Made by a program: the position numbers and the translations under genes. 64,000 bases of DNA from Mycobacterium florentinum (GTDB lineage: Bacteria > Actinomycetota > Actinomycetes > Mycobacteriales > Mycobacteriaceae). Location: the NCBI RefSeq assembly GCF_010730355.1, contig NZ_AP022576.1:2790001-2854000 (forward strand). The letters run 5' to 3'. Of the stretch, positions 53,844 to 62,738 are shown piece after piece. The notes below the pieces were generated by a model. The model searched no databases and was not told where the DNA came from. It was given only the letters and a program-made list of their open reading frames with translations. The stretch's first letter is position 1, and each line of letters opens with the position of its first letter.

Positions 53844-55205
53844 ATGGTTTTCGCGGATTTCGCAGTGCAGCCGCCGGAACTGATCTCCGGTCTGCTTTAT
53901 TCGGGCCCGGGTGCGGGGTCATTCTTGGCCGCGGCCGCGGCCTGGGAGGCGCTGGCCGCCGAGTTGCATTCCACCGCGGCCTCCTACGGGTCGGTGATTT
54001 CGGAACTGGTCGGCGAGTCGTGGGCGGGTCCGTCATCAGCGGCCATGGCGGCGGCAGCGGCACCGTACGTGACGTGGATGTCGACCACGGCGGGTCAGGC
54101 GGAGGAGGCCGCCTCCCAGGCGCTGGCCGCGGCCAACGCCTACGAGGCCGCGCTGGCGGCGGCCGTGCCCCCGCCGCTCATCGCGGAGAATCGCGCCGAG
54201 CTGGAAGCACTGTTGGCGACCAACATCTTCGGCCAGAACGGCGGCGAGATCGCGGCCAACGAAGCCGAATACGGCCAGATGTGGTCTCAGGACGTCGAGG
54301 TGATGTTCAGCTACGCCGGCTCCGCGGAGGCCGCCGGTGAGCTGACCGCGTTCAGCGAAGCGCCGCAAACCACCAATGCGACCGCTGAGGCAACTCAAGT
54401 AGCCGCGGCGGCCGCGGCACAGCCTCAATCTCTCTCGTCCTGGCTGACCGAGCTGGAGAACTACATCAACTCGCTCACCGGCCAATACGCCCAGTTCTGG
54501 CAGCAATTGATCGGCGGGGTCACCGGGAGTTCGGACGTCGCCCCGCTGTGGGAGGCGCTGTACTCGTCCATTTCGGCGATCGGCAGCCAGGGCACCTGGA
54601 CCAACGTCGTCAATGCGACCATCGGCCTGGGCGTTTCGCAGTGGAAGAACTTCTTCATCTACGCGCCATGGAGCGCCGCGATGGCCAAGTCGTCGCTGGG
54701 CGCCGGTCTGGTCTCGCCAGGGCATCTCGCCGCGGTCGGCTCGGTGCGGCCCGTGTCGGCAGTGATGGGCACCGCGCCGACGGTGGGATCGATGTCGGTG
54801 CCGCCAAGCTGGGCAACCGCCACGCCGGCGATCAGGCTGACCTCCACCGCACTGCCGGCCAGCTTGGCTGCCGCTCCGGCGGCAGAATTCGCCGGCCTGG
54901 TCAACGAGGCGACCCTGGGCAGTTTGGCGGGCGGCGCACTGGGCAGCCCGGTGTCTCGCGTCGTCAGCTCCACCGGTATCCAGGCCCGCGCGATCACCGG
55001 TGAGCGCCGGGTGGGGCCGGTCAAGCTCGACCGGGTCATCGCGCAACTGCAAGAACAGCCCGACCAGGTGCAGCACTGGAGTGTCGATGAGGCGGGGCTC
55101 GACGATTTGGTCGCCAGGCTGACAACCACACCGGGCGTTCACGCGGTGCACGTCACCGACGATCTGCAGACACCGGCGATCCCGAGCGAATCCAAGCTGG
55201 GATAG
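53844..55205 (+). CDS. PPE-SVP family protein with extra C-terminal domain
   Basis: 453 residues. The PPE domain begins MVFADFAVQPPELISGLLYS with ESWAGPSS in the WxG position. The SVP signature SMSVPPSWATATPAIR lies near residue 313. Beyond it the protein has about 60 extra residues (GERRVGPVKLDRVIAQLQEQ to GVHAVHVTDDLQ) that look like a small alpha/beta domain, absent from its neighbour. Likely ESX-exported and surface-located. Confidence 0.93.
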   Translation: MVFADFAVQPPELISGLLYSGPGAGSFLAAAAAWEALAAELHSTAASYGSVISELVGESWAGPSSAAMAAAAAPYVTWMSTTAGQAEEAASQALAAANAYEAALAAAVPPPLIAENRAELEALLATNIFGQNGGEIAANEAEYGQMWSQDVEVMFSYAGSAEAAGELTAFSEAPQTTNATAEATQVAAAAAAQPQSLSSWLTELENYINSLTGQYAQFWQQLIGGVTGSSDVAPLWEALYSSISAIGSQGTWTNVVNATIGLGVSQWKNFFIYAPWSAAMAKSSLGAGLVSPGHLAAVGSVRPVSAVMGTAPTVGSMSVPPSWATATPAIRLTSTALPASLAAAPAAEFAGLVNEATLGSLAGGALGSPVSRVVSSTGIQARAITGERRVGPVKLDRVIAQLQEQPDQVQHWSVDEAGLDDLVARLTTTPGVHAVHVTDDLQTPAIPSESKLG

Positions 55206-55267
55206 CTCGGGTTTACTTGCGTGACAACAGAATACCGCGCAGCGAAAGAACGCCAGATGGAGGAATC

Positions 55268-55615
55268 ATGAAACTGCTGCTAGCCGTCGTCGGCATCTCA
55301 ATGGGATTCGTCATCGCGTTGCCTGCGCATGCCGAAACCGGGGTCGATGAGCAGGCCGTCGATGACAACAACGAAGTCTTCCTGGCGGACCTGTCCAAGG
55401 TGGGGATCGGCTTTCAGGACCCTGGCCAAGCGATAAGCGCCGGTAAATCGGTGTGCGGGTTGATCTCTCGCGGCGTGTCCGGCCTGCAACTCCTCAACGA
55501 CCTCAAGATCAATAATCCTGGACTGACCACCAGCGGCGCCGCCCAATTCGCGACTATTTCCGCGAAGTCGTACTGCCCGAAACAACTCGAAGAAGTACCT
55601 AGCGGGAAGGGCTGA
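55268..55615 (+). CDS. secreted DUF732 protein inside the PPE island
   Basis: 115 residues. Signal peptide MKLLLAVVGISMGFVIALPA with cleavage near AHA|ET (residue 22). The mature part has DUF732 features: FLADLSKVGIGFQDPGQAISAGKSVCGLI-type helices (the first Cys near residue 66) and a final SYCPKQ Cys, giving a likely disulfide. AGGAG before ATG 55268. It is the second DUF732 protein here (the other is at 30703). Confidence 0.85.
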   Translation: MKLLLAVVGISMGFVIALPAHAETGVDEQAVDDNNEVFLADLSKVGIGFQDPGQAISAGKSVCGLISRGVSGLQLLNDLKINNPGLTTSGAAQFATISAKSYCPKQLEEVPSGKG

Positions 55616-55630
55616 GTCGCTAAAAACATT

Positions 55631-56632
55631 ATGCTAGAACAAGACCCACGCCTGGTGAGACGAAGGCGCTGGGCCGCGATGCAGACCGACCCGTTCTCGT
55701 CCGAAACCGGCAGCGCGCCGACGGCAGACGAGCCGGAACCGCCGGCGTGGCCGGATGTAGCAACACCCGCGACAGCAACGGACTTCGGCTCGCAACCGCC
55801 GGAGATCACGTCCGGCCGAATGCATTCTGGCCCCGGCGCGGAATCGCTGATGGCCGCCGCCGCGGCCTGGGATGAGGTTGCCGACCGACTGGACGATGCG
55901 GCAGCCGGGTACGAGGCGGTGCCCGCACAGATCCCCGATCCCTATGTCGCATGGCTGAAATACACTGCCACACAGGCCCGTCAGGCAGCGATCCAAGCCA
56001 CGGCAGCCACGACCGCGCACAGTTCGGCACGGACGGCGGTGGCCCCGCCTGAGGCGGTCGAGTTCAATCGGCAGCAGCGGATGTCGCTGGCCACTACGAA
56101 CCACCTAGGCCACGCAAGTGCGGTGCTCGCCGAGATCGAAGCCGACTACGAACGGATATGGGCCCAAAACGCCGACGCCATGTTCACCTACGCGCGCTCC
56201 TCGGCCGAGATCTCGATGCTGACGCCGTTCAGCTCGCCACCGCTTGCTACTGATTCCACCGTGCCGGTCGTCATATCAACTGGGCACCAAGTAATGTCAG
56301 CAATTCCCGAAGCGCTTCGCGCGATCTTTCTCGCACCGAGGACAACCTTCGATGTGTACCTATCCCCGGTAACGATCTCCTTGTCCCAACTGAGTTGCCT
56401 GTCTGCGCCGAGGGACTTCGCGCTCAATTACCTGAACTACCTGAACAAGACGGCCGCGGTCAACAAGGCGGCGGCAATGTGGCAGCTATCATCCCCCGTG
56501 CGTCGTGCGGCGCCCGGGACGGGCTTCGGTCACGCCGTAGCAATCGGCACGTTGTCGGTACCCCCGGGATGGGTGCGCCAGGAATCAGCGTGGCCGGACC
56601 CGCAAGCGGGCCCCTTGGACCAACTCCAATAA
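55631..56632 (+). CDS. aberrant PPE-like protein lacking the WxG segment
   Basis: 333 residues from ATG 55631, or 317 from ATG 55679. A Pro/Ala/Thr-rich N-terminal extension of about 50 residues precedes the PPE domain (FGSQPPEITSGRMHSGPGAE). After AAAGYEAVPAQIP the sequence jumps to DPYVAWLKYTA, about 16 residues shorter than its neighbours and missing the WxGP turn. It keeps AQNADAMFTYARSS and ends soon after an SVP motif (LSVPPGW). The region between is short and PPE-poor, with two Cys (LSCLSAP). The frame is intact over 1 kb, so it may be a diverged functional protein rather than a pseudogene. Confidence 0.8.
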   Translation: MLEQDPRLVRRRRWAAMQTDPFSSETGSAPTADEPEPPAWPDVATPATATDFGSQPPEITSGRMHSGPGAESLMAAAAAWDEVADRLDDAAAGYEAVPAQIPDPYVAWLKYTATQARQAAIQATAATTAHSSARTAVAPPEAVEFNRQQRMSLATTNHLGHASAVLAEIEADYERIWAQNADAMFTYARSSAEISMLTPFSSPPLATDSTVPVVISTGHQVMSAIPEALRAIFLAPRTTFDVYLSPVTISLSQLSCLSAPRDFALNYLNYLNKTAAVNKAAAMWQLSSPVRRAAPGTGFGHAVAIGTLSVPPGWVRQESAWPDPQAGPLDQLQ

Positions 56633-56676
56633 CCCTTCTGGTCAATGGCTTTCGCCCTGAGTGCGCGGCGTGGCCG

Positions 56677-57339
56677 CTAGAGTCTCGCCGCGCGGGTGAC
56701 GCGCGCGAAGCGACTGACGGGCCCGCAGGCCTCTCGCACCGCGGCGATATCATCGACCGTATCGACGTCGCTCAGCCGCTGCACGGCCACTACATCAATA
56801 CCATTGTCGCGCAGAGCTTTTAAGGTGAGCTCGCCGGTGTCGGGTTGAGACATCGGCACGGTCCGCAGGCATTCGGCCATCGACGGGCTCTGCACCCCGA
56901 GCACCCACCAGCCGCCGTCGTCGGCCGGCCCCAGCACGGCCGGCGCTTGCAGCAGCCGGCGCGCGCAATCCGTCAAGAGCTCGGCGGTCACCTGCGGGGT
57001 GTCCATGCCGATTTGCAGCACCGGGAAGCCTTCGGCCGCGTCGGCGTGGGCGTTGGCGAGCCGGTCGGCGAAATCGTCACCGCGTTGCTCAATCACCCTG
57101 AACGACTCGAACCGCTGGCGGATCTGCGTGGCATCGGCGGCCGCGTCCAGGTCGCCGGTCAGCGCCACCACGCGCGAGGCCACCGCCGCAGCGGCGACTG
57201 CGTCCAGGGTGTCCAGCAGCGCCGCGGCGGCGATCTCGGCCGCGACCCGGTCGCCGACCGTGGCCGCGAGCCGGGTTTTGGCCCGGCCGGGTTCGGGCGC
57301 CTTGGCGACCACCAGCAGCGTGACCGGCAGCTCGGTCAC
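56677..57339 (-). CDS. DUF2064/glycosyltransferase-like protein (Rv0540 type)
   Basis: 220 residues, start of the family TIGR04282-like nucleotidyl/glycosyl transferase A fold: VTLLVVAKAPEPGRAKTRLA and GPADDGGWWVLGVQ. A role in sugar-nucleotide or glycosyl chemistry is likely; the exact reaction is not known. GTG at 57339 overlaps the stop of the Rv0539-type gene (GTGA), so the two are coupled. Confidence 0.85.
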   Translation of the reverse strand: MTELPVTLLVVAKAPEPGRAKTRLAATVGDRVAAEIAAAALLDTLDAVAAAAVASRVVALTGDLDAAADATQIRQRFESFRVIEQRGDDFADRLANAHADAAEGFPVLQIGMDTPQVTAELLTDCARRLLQAPAVLGPADDGGWWVLGVQSPSMAECLRTVPMSQPDTGELTLKALRDNGIDVVAVQRLSDVDTVDDIAAVREACGPVSRFARVTRAARL

Positions 57340-57995
57340 GAAATCACCTTCCAGAAGTCCAGGATCGCGGTGATACTGCCCCACAGCGAGCCGCTGACTT
57401 TCGACTTTCCGCCGGTGCGAGGGCCGTAGCTGACGTCGAGCTCGACCACGCGCCAGCCGGCCGCCGCGGCGCGCACCAGCAGCTCCAGCGGATAACCGGA
57501 CCGACGATCGACGACGCCGAGACCCAGCAGCGCGTCCCGGCGGGCGACTCGCATCGGCGCGATGTCGTGGACCGCCAGACCGTGGCGGGTGCGCAGCCGC
57601 CAGCTCATCACCACGGTGCCCACCCGTGCGACCCACGGCCAGTGCAGCCCGGCGACGGGCCGGCGCCGACCGATTGCCATGTCGGCGCCCTGCTCGAGTG
57701 CGGCGACCAGCCGGGGCAAGTCGCCGGCGTCCATCGATCCGTCGGCGTCGATGACCGCCACGATCGGAGTCGTCGCGGCGACCACGCCGGCGTGCACCGC
57801 CGACCCGTATCCGGGCCGCGGTTCGGCGACAACCTCAGCACCGTGCCGAACGGCGACGCCCGCGGTGTCGTCGGTGCTGTTGTTGTCCACCACCAGCGCT
57901 CGATAGCCGACCGGAACGGCCGCCAGCACCGCCGGCAGCGACTCCTCCTCGTTCAGACACGGCAGCACCACCGTGACCAGATCGCCGGCCGACAT
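57336..57995 (-). CDS. GT2 glycosyltransferase, dolichyl/polyprenyl-phosphate sugar synthase type (Rv0539 type)
   Basis: 219 residues of a GT-A fold. VVLPCLNEEESLPAVLAAVP, DNNSTDDTAG, the DxD-type DADGSMDAGDL and the QxxRW-like KSKVSG tail are present. It should transfer a sugar from a nucleotide donor to a polyprenyl phosphate at the membrane. ATG at 57995. It lies 13 bases behind the Rv0538-type gene, all leftward. Confidence 0.88.
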   Translation of the reverse strand: MSAGDLVTVVLPCLNEEESLPAVLAAVPVGYRALVVDNNSTDDTAGVAVRHGAEVVAEPRPGYGSAVHAGVVAATTPIVAVIDADGSMDAGDLPRLVAALEQGADMAIGRRRPVAGLHWPWVARVGTVVMSWRLRTRHGLAVHDIAPMRVARRDALLGLGVVDRRSGYPLELLVRAAAAGWRVVELDVSYGPRTGGKSKVSGSLWGSITAILDFWKVIS

Positions 57996-58008
57996 TGGGG
58001 GAACGCGA

Positions 58009-59805
58009 TCAGAAACCGGACGACGAGTGACCGCCCCCGCCGCTTGACGGTGGCTTCGGGGCCACGGTCTGCGGCGGCGGCTTCGGTGCCGGCGCGACGG
58101 TCTGCTGCTGGGTGGGCGGCTTGGGCGCCACCGTCTGCTGCTGAGTGGGTTGTTGGGTCGGCTGCTGGGTCGGCTGTTGCGTCGGCTGCTGGGTGGGTTG
58201 TTGCGTCGGCACCTGAGTCTGCGTCTGCTGCGTCTGCGTCTGCTGGGTCTGGGTCGGCTCGGTGGGCGCGACCGTCGTCGGCGTGACCGTGGTGGGAGCG
58301 ACGGTCGTCGTCGGCGTGATCGGCGTGTACGGCGTCGTGGTCGGGGCGACGGTCGTCGTCGGCGTGATCGGCGTGTACGGCGTCGTCGTCGGGGTCGTCG
58401 GCGGCGTGTACGGAGTGGTGGTCGGCGTTGTCGGGGTCGTCGGCGGAGTCGTCGTCGGCGTGGTCGGCGTGGTCGGCGTGGTCGGCGTCGTGTACGTCGG
58501 CGGCGTGTACGGCGGATACCAAGGCTGCGGGCGCCAGCCCGGGTACGGAACGATGATCGGCACCGGCATCGGGATCGGCCCATTGGGGTTCGGCACCAGA
58601 CCGGGAACCACCGGCGCGACCGGCGCGGGGCCGACCGGCGCCTGGCCCGCGGGCACCTGCGGCGCGGCCGGTGCGGGAATGATGCCGCCCTGGTAGCCGG
58701 CGTTGGGCGCTTCGGGCGGTGGCGGGGGTACCGGCGCCTGCTGCTGGGTCGGCAACAGCGGCATGAACTTGCCCGGGGCGGCGTTCTGGTGGCCCACCAC
58801 CGGCTCCTGGGCCGCGGTCGGCCGGACAGCGACCACCACCGCGACGGCCAGCGAAGCCACCCCGATGACGGCGAACGCGATCACGGCATTGCCGACCAGC
58901 AACGACCGTCGGCTCAGTTTCAGCGGGCCGGTCTCGGCGTCGGGATCGTCGTCGTAGAACTCGTCGAACTCGTCGAATTCGCCCGGAAGCAGATCTTCGT
59001 CGTCCTCGGCCATCGAGTACGCCAGCTGCTCGTCCGCCGGGGGAGGATCGCCGAACCCGGCCGGGGCCATCGCGGTCTCGTCGCCGGTCAGCCCGGCCGC
59101 CGGGGCCATCGCCGTCGCGTCGCCGGCCAACCCGACCACCGGGGCCATCGCGGTGGAGTCGCCGGTCAGCGGTACGGCCGCGATCGCGGCGCCGCGAGCC
59201 AGCGCGAAGGTGGGGTCTTCCGGAATCTGCACCCGCATCGTCGCGTCGCGCAGCTGATCGGCGACACCCGTCAGATCGGACGAGGCGCCCACCAGAAACA
59301 CGTCGTTGTGCGCGCCGGGGTGCTCGCCGAGCCGGGCCATCATCGTGTCCAACGTGCCGGTGGCGTCGCCGCCCAGCAGCTCGCTGGCCAACATGGTGGG
59401 CGGCGCGTCCGGATCGCCGTCGGCCGGGCCCACCACCGACAGCGTCGCCGTGTTGTCGTCGACCACCAGTGCGCCGCCGGACCGGCCCGCCGCGCGCATC
59501 AGGGCCGTCACCGCCTGCGACTGCGACAGCACCGCGACGTTGTGGACCCCGGAATCCTCCAGCGCCTGTCGCAGCTGGTCGGCGCTGGGGTGGTCGGTCC
59601 AGCACAGCCGGGTCCCGACCAGCCGGTGGTTGTCGTTCGCCAGCAGCCGATTCGTACCGACCACCGTTTCGGTGAGTTGTTCGATCGGGTTGTTAGCCAG
59701 GTCGACGACGGATTGGTCGATCACGTCACTACCGTCCGCACCCGCTCCGACAAGCGCCAAGCGGGCGACGGGGCCTGTGACAGCGACCCCCAAAACGACG
59801 TCCAT
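58009..59805 (-). CDS. Thr/Pro/Gln-rich membrane protein with N-terminal ATPase-like domain (Rv0538 type)
   Basis: 598 residues. The N-terminal 230 look like an actin/Hsp70-type module (DVVLGVAVTGPVARLALVGA, LVVDDNTATLSVVG, FALARGAAIAAV). Three 13-residue repeats (GD-TAMAP cores), an acidic stretch, and one membrane helix (VGNAVIAFAVIGVASLAVAV at about residue 300) follow. The outer C-terminal half is low-complexity: Pro-rich, then TTPTTP, a 16-residue repeat twice, TQQP units, and ends GGGGHSSSGF. ATG at 59805 has AAGGAG. Probably a cell-envelope protein; function unknown. Confidence 0.85.
   Translation of the reverse strand: MDVVLGVAVTGPVARLALVGAGADGSDVIDQSVVDLANNPIEQLTETVVGTNRLLANDNHRLVGTRLCWTDHPSADQLRQALEDSGVHNVAVLSQSQAVTALMRAAGRSGGALVVDDNTATLSVVGPADGDPDAPPTMLASELLGGDATGTLDTMMARLGEHPGAHNDVFLVGASSDLTGVADQLRDATMRVQIPEDPTFALARGAAIAAVPLTGDSTAMAPVVGLAGDATAMAPAAGLTGDETAMAPAGFGDPPPADEQLAYSMAEDDEDLLPGEFDEFDEFYDDDPDAETGPLKLSRRSLLVGNAVIAFAVIGVASLAVAVVVAVRPTAAQEPVVGHQNAAPGKFMPLLPTQQQAPVPPPPPEAPNAGYQGGIIPAPAAPQVPAGQAPVGPAPVAPVVPGLVPNPNGPIPMPVPIIVPYPGWRPQPWYPPYTPPTYTTPTTPTTPTTPTTTPPTTPTTPTTTPYTPPTTPTTTPYTPITPTTTVAPTTTPYTPITPTTTVAPTTVTPTTVAPTEPTQTQQTQTQQTQTQVPTQQPTQQPTQQPTQQPTQQPTQQQTVAPKPPTQQQTVAPAPKPPPQTVAPKPPSSGGGGHSSSGF
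58150..58208 (-). repeat. tandem TQQP-coding 12-bp repeats
   Basis: At least five tandem 12-bp units encoding Thr-Gln-Gln-Pro inside the Rv0538-type gene. Likely to vary in copy number between strains. Confidence 0.8.
58301..58396 (-). repeat. two 48-bp tandem repeats in the Rv0538-type gene
   Basis: The unit starting ACGGTCGTCGTCGGCGTGAT occurs at 58301 and again at 58349, encoding a 16-residue Thr/Pro repeat. Surrounding TTP and TPT runs extend to about 58510. Confidence 0.8.
59063..59180 (-). repeat. three 39-bp repeats in the Rv0538-type gene
   Basis: The core GGGGCCATCG recurs at 59063, 59102 and 59141, spaced 39 bp. They encode three 13-residue repeats of the GD-x-TAMAP type just before the acidic linker. 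Confidence 0.75.
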
Positions 59806-60074
59806 ACCTGCTCTCCTTCGGCTGGCCACCCCAGAACCAGCATGTCCCGGCATCATTACACTTCGGTACCGTCGGCAGTAGCAATCATTCGGGCGACCCC
59901 GTTCGCCTACAGGCGCAGCGTAACCGCGTTCCCAGACCCGGGGAGTCACTCCCGCGTCGCAGAGGCGGAGATTATGTTTCCAAGTAGGCAACGAAGTCGC
60001 CTCGGCAGGGGGTTCCCTGGCCGCCAAAGCGAATTTGCGCCGTCAGTAACCGTCCTCGATACCCGGGGGGAACC

Positions 60075-61703
60075 GTGAGTCAGAGCAGCGACGAGGCGCC
60101 GACCGGCCCCATCAGGGGTGTGCCGGCGCCGCAGCCCGCTCCGGGCCCGCCGGCCGCCGGGGAGCCGACCGCGCGGCGCAACATCGTGGCCGACCTGACC
60201 GCCGCCGTCGTGCTGCTGGCCGCGCCGCTGCTGCCGTGGAACCTGTACTTCGGCATCGCGATCCCCGACAGCAACACCACCGTGTTCGCCGTGCTGATCG
60301 GGGTGACGCTGCTTTCCCTGATCGCGATCGCTTTGCCCGGTTCCGGGTCGACGGTCGGCCGGATTCGGCTGGCGCTGAACGTTCCCTATTTGCTGCTGGT
60401 GCTCGCCTTCGTCGGGTTCGACGCGTTCGAAACCCTCCGCTTCGGCGGCACCGTGACGGTGCCCGGCGGTGTCGGCCCGGGGGCTTGGCTGGGTGTCGCC
60501 GGTGCGTTGCTGAGCGCGCAGTCGGCCGGGCGCGCCGCGGCGGCGGACGACGACACCTCGGACGGGCGGCGCCGGTCCGCCCAGATCATCGGCTACGTCG
60601 CGATGGTGGCGGCCGCACTGAGCTTCGGCTTCACCCTGTACTGGCGGGTGAGGTACGCGCTGGGCGAGTCCGGCGACTTCGGCAAGCAGAACATCGCGGT
60701 GATCGTGACGGCGACGGTGTACGGCCTGGTCGCGTTGATCGCCGTGCTCGTGGCCTCGCGGTGGCTGCTGCGCGGCACCAGGGCATCGCGGCTGGCGACG
60801 ATCGCGCTGGGCGCCTCGACACTGGTCGCCGGGATCATCGTCTGGCTGCTCCCGGTCGGCCGCGACATCGACGCATTCCACGGCATCGCGCAGAACACCT
60901 CGACGGCCGGCGTCGGATTCGAGGGATATCTGGCGTGGGCGGCGGCCGGGGCGATCTTCGTGCCGCGCACGCTGTTCGGCCGGGCGCGCACCGTGTCGTC
61001 GGAGGAGGGCGCCTGGCGCGCGGCGGCCCGGACCGGCTTGCTGCTCATCATCGTCTGGTGCCTGGGATCGGTGGCGATGCGGATCACCGACCTGGCCGTC
61101 GCGGTCAGCCTGAACTACCCGTACTCGCGCTACGACAGCGTGGTGCTGGCCGCCTTCGATGTGGCCACCGCGGGCCTGGCGATCTGGCTGCGGATCAGCC
61201 TCGGCAACGCGGCCGCGTCGGCCCGATTGATCACCTCGCTGTGCGGACTCGTTGCCACGCTGAGCATTTCGCGCGTCATCGTCGGCGTCGTGCTGGCACC
61301 GCGGTTCCAGGAAGCGCCCAATGCGGTGCAAAACCCGGTCTACGGAAATGATCTCGCCCAGCAGATCACCAGCACCTTCGACGTGGCGCTGTCCGTGTTG
61401 GCGGCGTGCATCCTGGTGGCGGCGATCATCACCGGACACTTCAACCGGCTGCGGCGGCGTCGCCGCGCCGCCCGCAGGCATGCTGTTGCCCAGAACGCCG
61501 AGGCGCAGACGACTCAGATCCCGACCGGCGCTGCACCGCCCTCGGCCGAGGCCACCGCTGTGATCCATACCGGCGAATCCCCCACCACCGCAATACCGCA
61601 ACTGGCCGGCTCGCCGCGAATCTTCCGCGGCGACGACTCCGCGACCCGCCAGATCCCGATCTCCAAGCCGCAGATCTACCGTCCCCCGCAATACCCGTCG
61701 TAG
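60075..61703 (+). CDS. polytopic membrane protein (Rv0537c type)
   Basis: 542 residues, about 12 membrane segments between residues 30 and 465, a proline-rich cytoplasmic N-terminus (PAPQPAPGPPAAG) and a soluble C-terminal tail of 80 residues with several Thr-Gln motifs (TTQIP, TRQIP), which could be phosphorylation sites. GTG at 60075. It is divergent from the Rv0538-type gene and convergent with galE3, six bases apart. Function unknown. Confidence 0.82.
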   Translation: MSQSSDEAPTGPIRGVPAPQPAPGPPAAGEPTARRNIVADLTAAVVLLAAPLLPWNLYFGIAIPDSNTTVFAVLIGVTLLSLIAIALPGSGSTVGRIRLALNVPYLLLVLAFVGFDAFETLRFGGTVTVPGGVGPGAWLGVAGALLSAQSAGRAAAADDDTSDGRRRSAQIIGYVAMVAAALSFGFTLYWRVRYALGESGDFGKQNIAVIVTATVYGLVALIAVLVASRWLLRGTRASRLATIALGASTLVAGIIVWLLPVGRDIDAFHGIAQNTSTAGVGFEGYLAWAAAGAIFVPRTLFGRARTVSSEEGAWRAAARTGLLLIIVWCLGSVAMRITDLAVAVSLNYPYSRYDSVVLAAFDVATAGLAIWLRISLGNAAASARLITSLCGLVATLSISRVIVGVVLAPRFQEAPNAVQNPVYGNDLAQQITSTFDVALSVLAACILVAAIITGHFNRLRRRRRAARRHAVAQNAEAQTTQIPTGAAPPSAEATAVIHTGESPTTAIPQLAGSPRIFRGDDSATRQIPISKPQIYRPPQYPS

Positions 61704-61709
61704 CGCGGA

Positions 61710-62738
61710 TTACCGCAACGGCGCGAACGCGAACTCGCGCAGACCCTGGCGCGGATCGATGGCCGCGCGGAAACCCAGCACCTGCGCGGCGCGGGCGGGG
61801 TCGGCGACGATGTGGCGCACGTCGCCGCTGCGGTACTGGCCGGTGATCACCGGAGACACCGCCTCATTGCGGGCATCGCAGATCGCGGTGGCCACTTCCA
61901 GGATCGAGATCGGCCGGCCCGAGCAGACATTGACCGCGGTGAAGCCGTCGCGTTCAGCGGTGGCGGCCACGTTCGCGGCCGCCACATCGTCGACGTGGAC
62001 GAAATCACGCATTTGGCCGCCGTCTTCGAAAACCCTTGGCGGCTCACCCTTTTCCAGTGCCGAGCGGAAAATCGCCGCCACTCCGGAGTACGGGGTGTCG
62101 CGCGGCATGCCGGGGCCGTACACGTTGTGGTAGCGCAACGCCACCACCGAACCGCCCGTCGACTCCGACCACGCCAGGGCGTAATGCTCCTGGGCCGTCT
62201 TGCTGGCGGCGTACAGGCTGCGCGGCCGCAGGGCGGCATCCTCGCCGACCGGCCGCCAGGCCAGCTCCTCGCCGCCGAGCGGGCAGCGGTGCTCGAAGAT
62301 CCCGGCATCGAGGTCGGCACGCCGTCGTGGCAGTGGGTCGACGGCCCCGTGCTCCGGGCACCGGTAGCGCCCCTGTCCGTACACCACCATCGACGACGCC
62401 AGCACCAGGCGGCGCACCCCCGCGGCGAACATCTGCGCGAGCAGCACGGTGGTGCCGTAGTCGTTGTGGCCGCCGTAGGCAGGGGCGTCGGCCGCGTCGA
62501 CGCCCGCGCCGACCATCGCGGCCTGATGGCACACCAGATCCACCCCATCCAGCATCGGGGCCAGCGCCTCGGCATCCCGGACGTCGACTCGATGACATCC
62601 GTTCGGCAGCAACGAGTTTGGGCCGTGCGCGGCGGGCAGCAGCATGTCGACGCCGACCACCTCGTGACCGGCCGCGCGCAGCGCCGCGTCCACCCGCGAC
62701 CCGATGAAACCGGCCGCGCCGGTCAGCAGCACCCTCAC
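61710..62738 (-). CDS. galE3: NAD-dependent epimerase/dehydratase (GalE3, Rv0536 type)
   Basis: 342 residues of an extended SDR. NAD motif VLLTGAAGFIGSRVDAAL, catalytic Thr/Ser region LASSMVVYGQG, and YAASK with the Tyr-x3-Lys pair. An internal segment is Arg/Pro-rich. It likely epimerises a nucleotide sugar such as UDP-glucose/galactose. GTG at 62738 overlaps the stop of mtnP (GTGA). Confidence 0.88.
   Translation of the reverse strand: MRVLLTGAAGFIGSRVDAALRAAGHEVVGVDMLLPAAHGPNSLLPNGCHRVDVRDAEALAPMLDGVDLVCHQAAMVGAGVDAADAPAYGGHNDYGTTVLLAQMFAAGVRRLVLASSMVVYGQGRYRCPEHGAVDPLPRRRADLDAGIFEHRCPLGGEELAWRPVGEDAALRPRSLYAASKTAQEHYALAWSESTGGSVVALRYHNVYGPGMPRDTPYSGVAAIFRSALEKGEPPRVFEDGGQMRDFVHVDDVAAANVAATAERDGFTAVNVCSGRPISILEVATAICDARNEAVSPVITGQYRSGDVRHIVADPARAAQVLGFRAAIDPRQGLREFAFAPLR

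Noticed and set aside
58150-58510. Tandem repeats as a possible CRISPR array
   Set aside because: Units are contiguous codon repeats in frame, with no spacers.
58150-60078. 642-codon frame antisense to the Rv0538-type gene
   Set aside because: Arg/Gly-rich mirror of a Thr/Pro/Gln-rich gene; no start or domain logic.
59946-61691. 581-codon frame antisense to the Rv0537c-type gene
   Set aside because: Shadow frame: hydrophilic mirror of a membrane protein.
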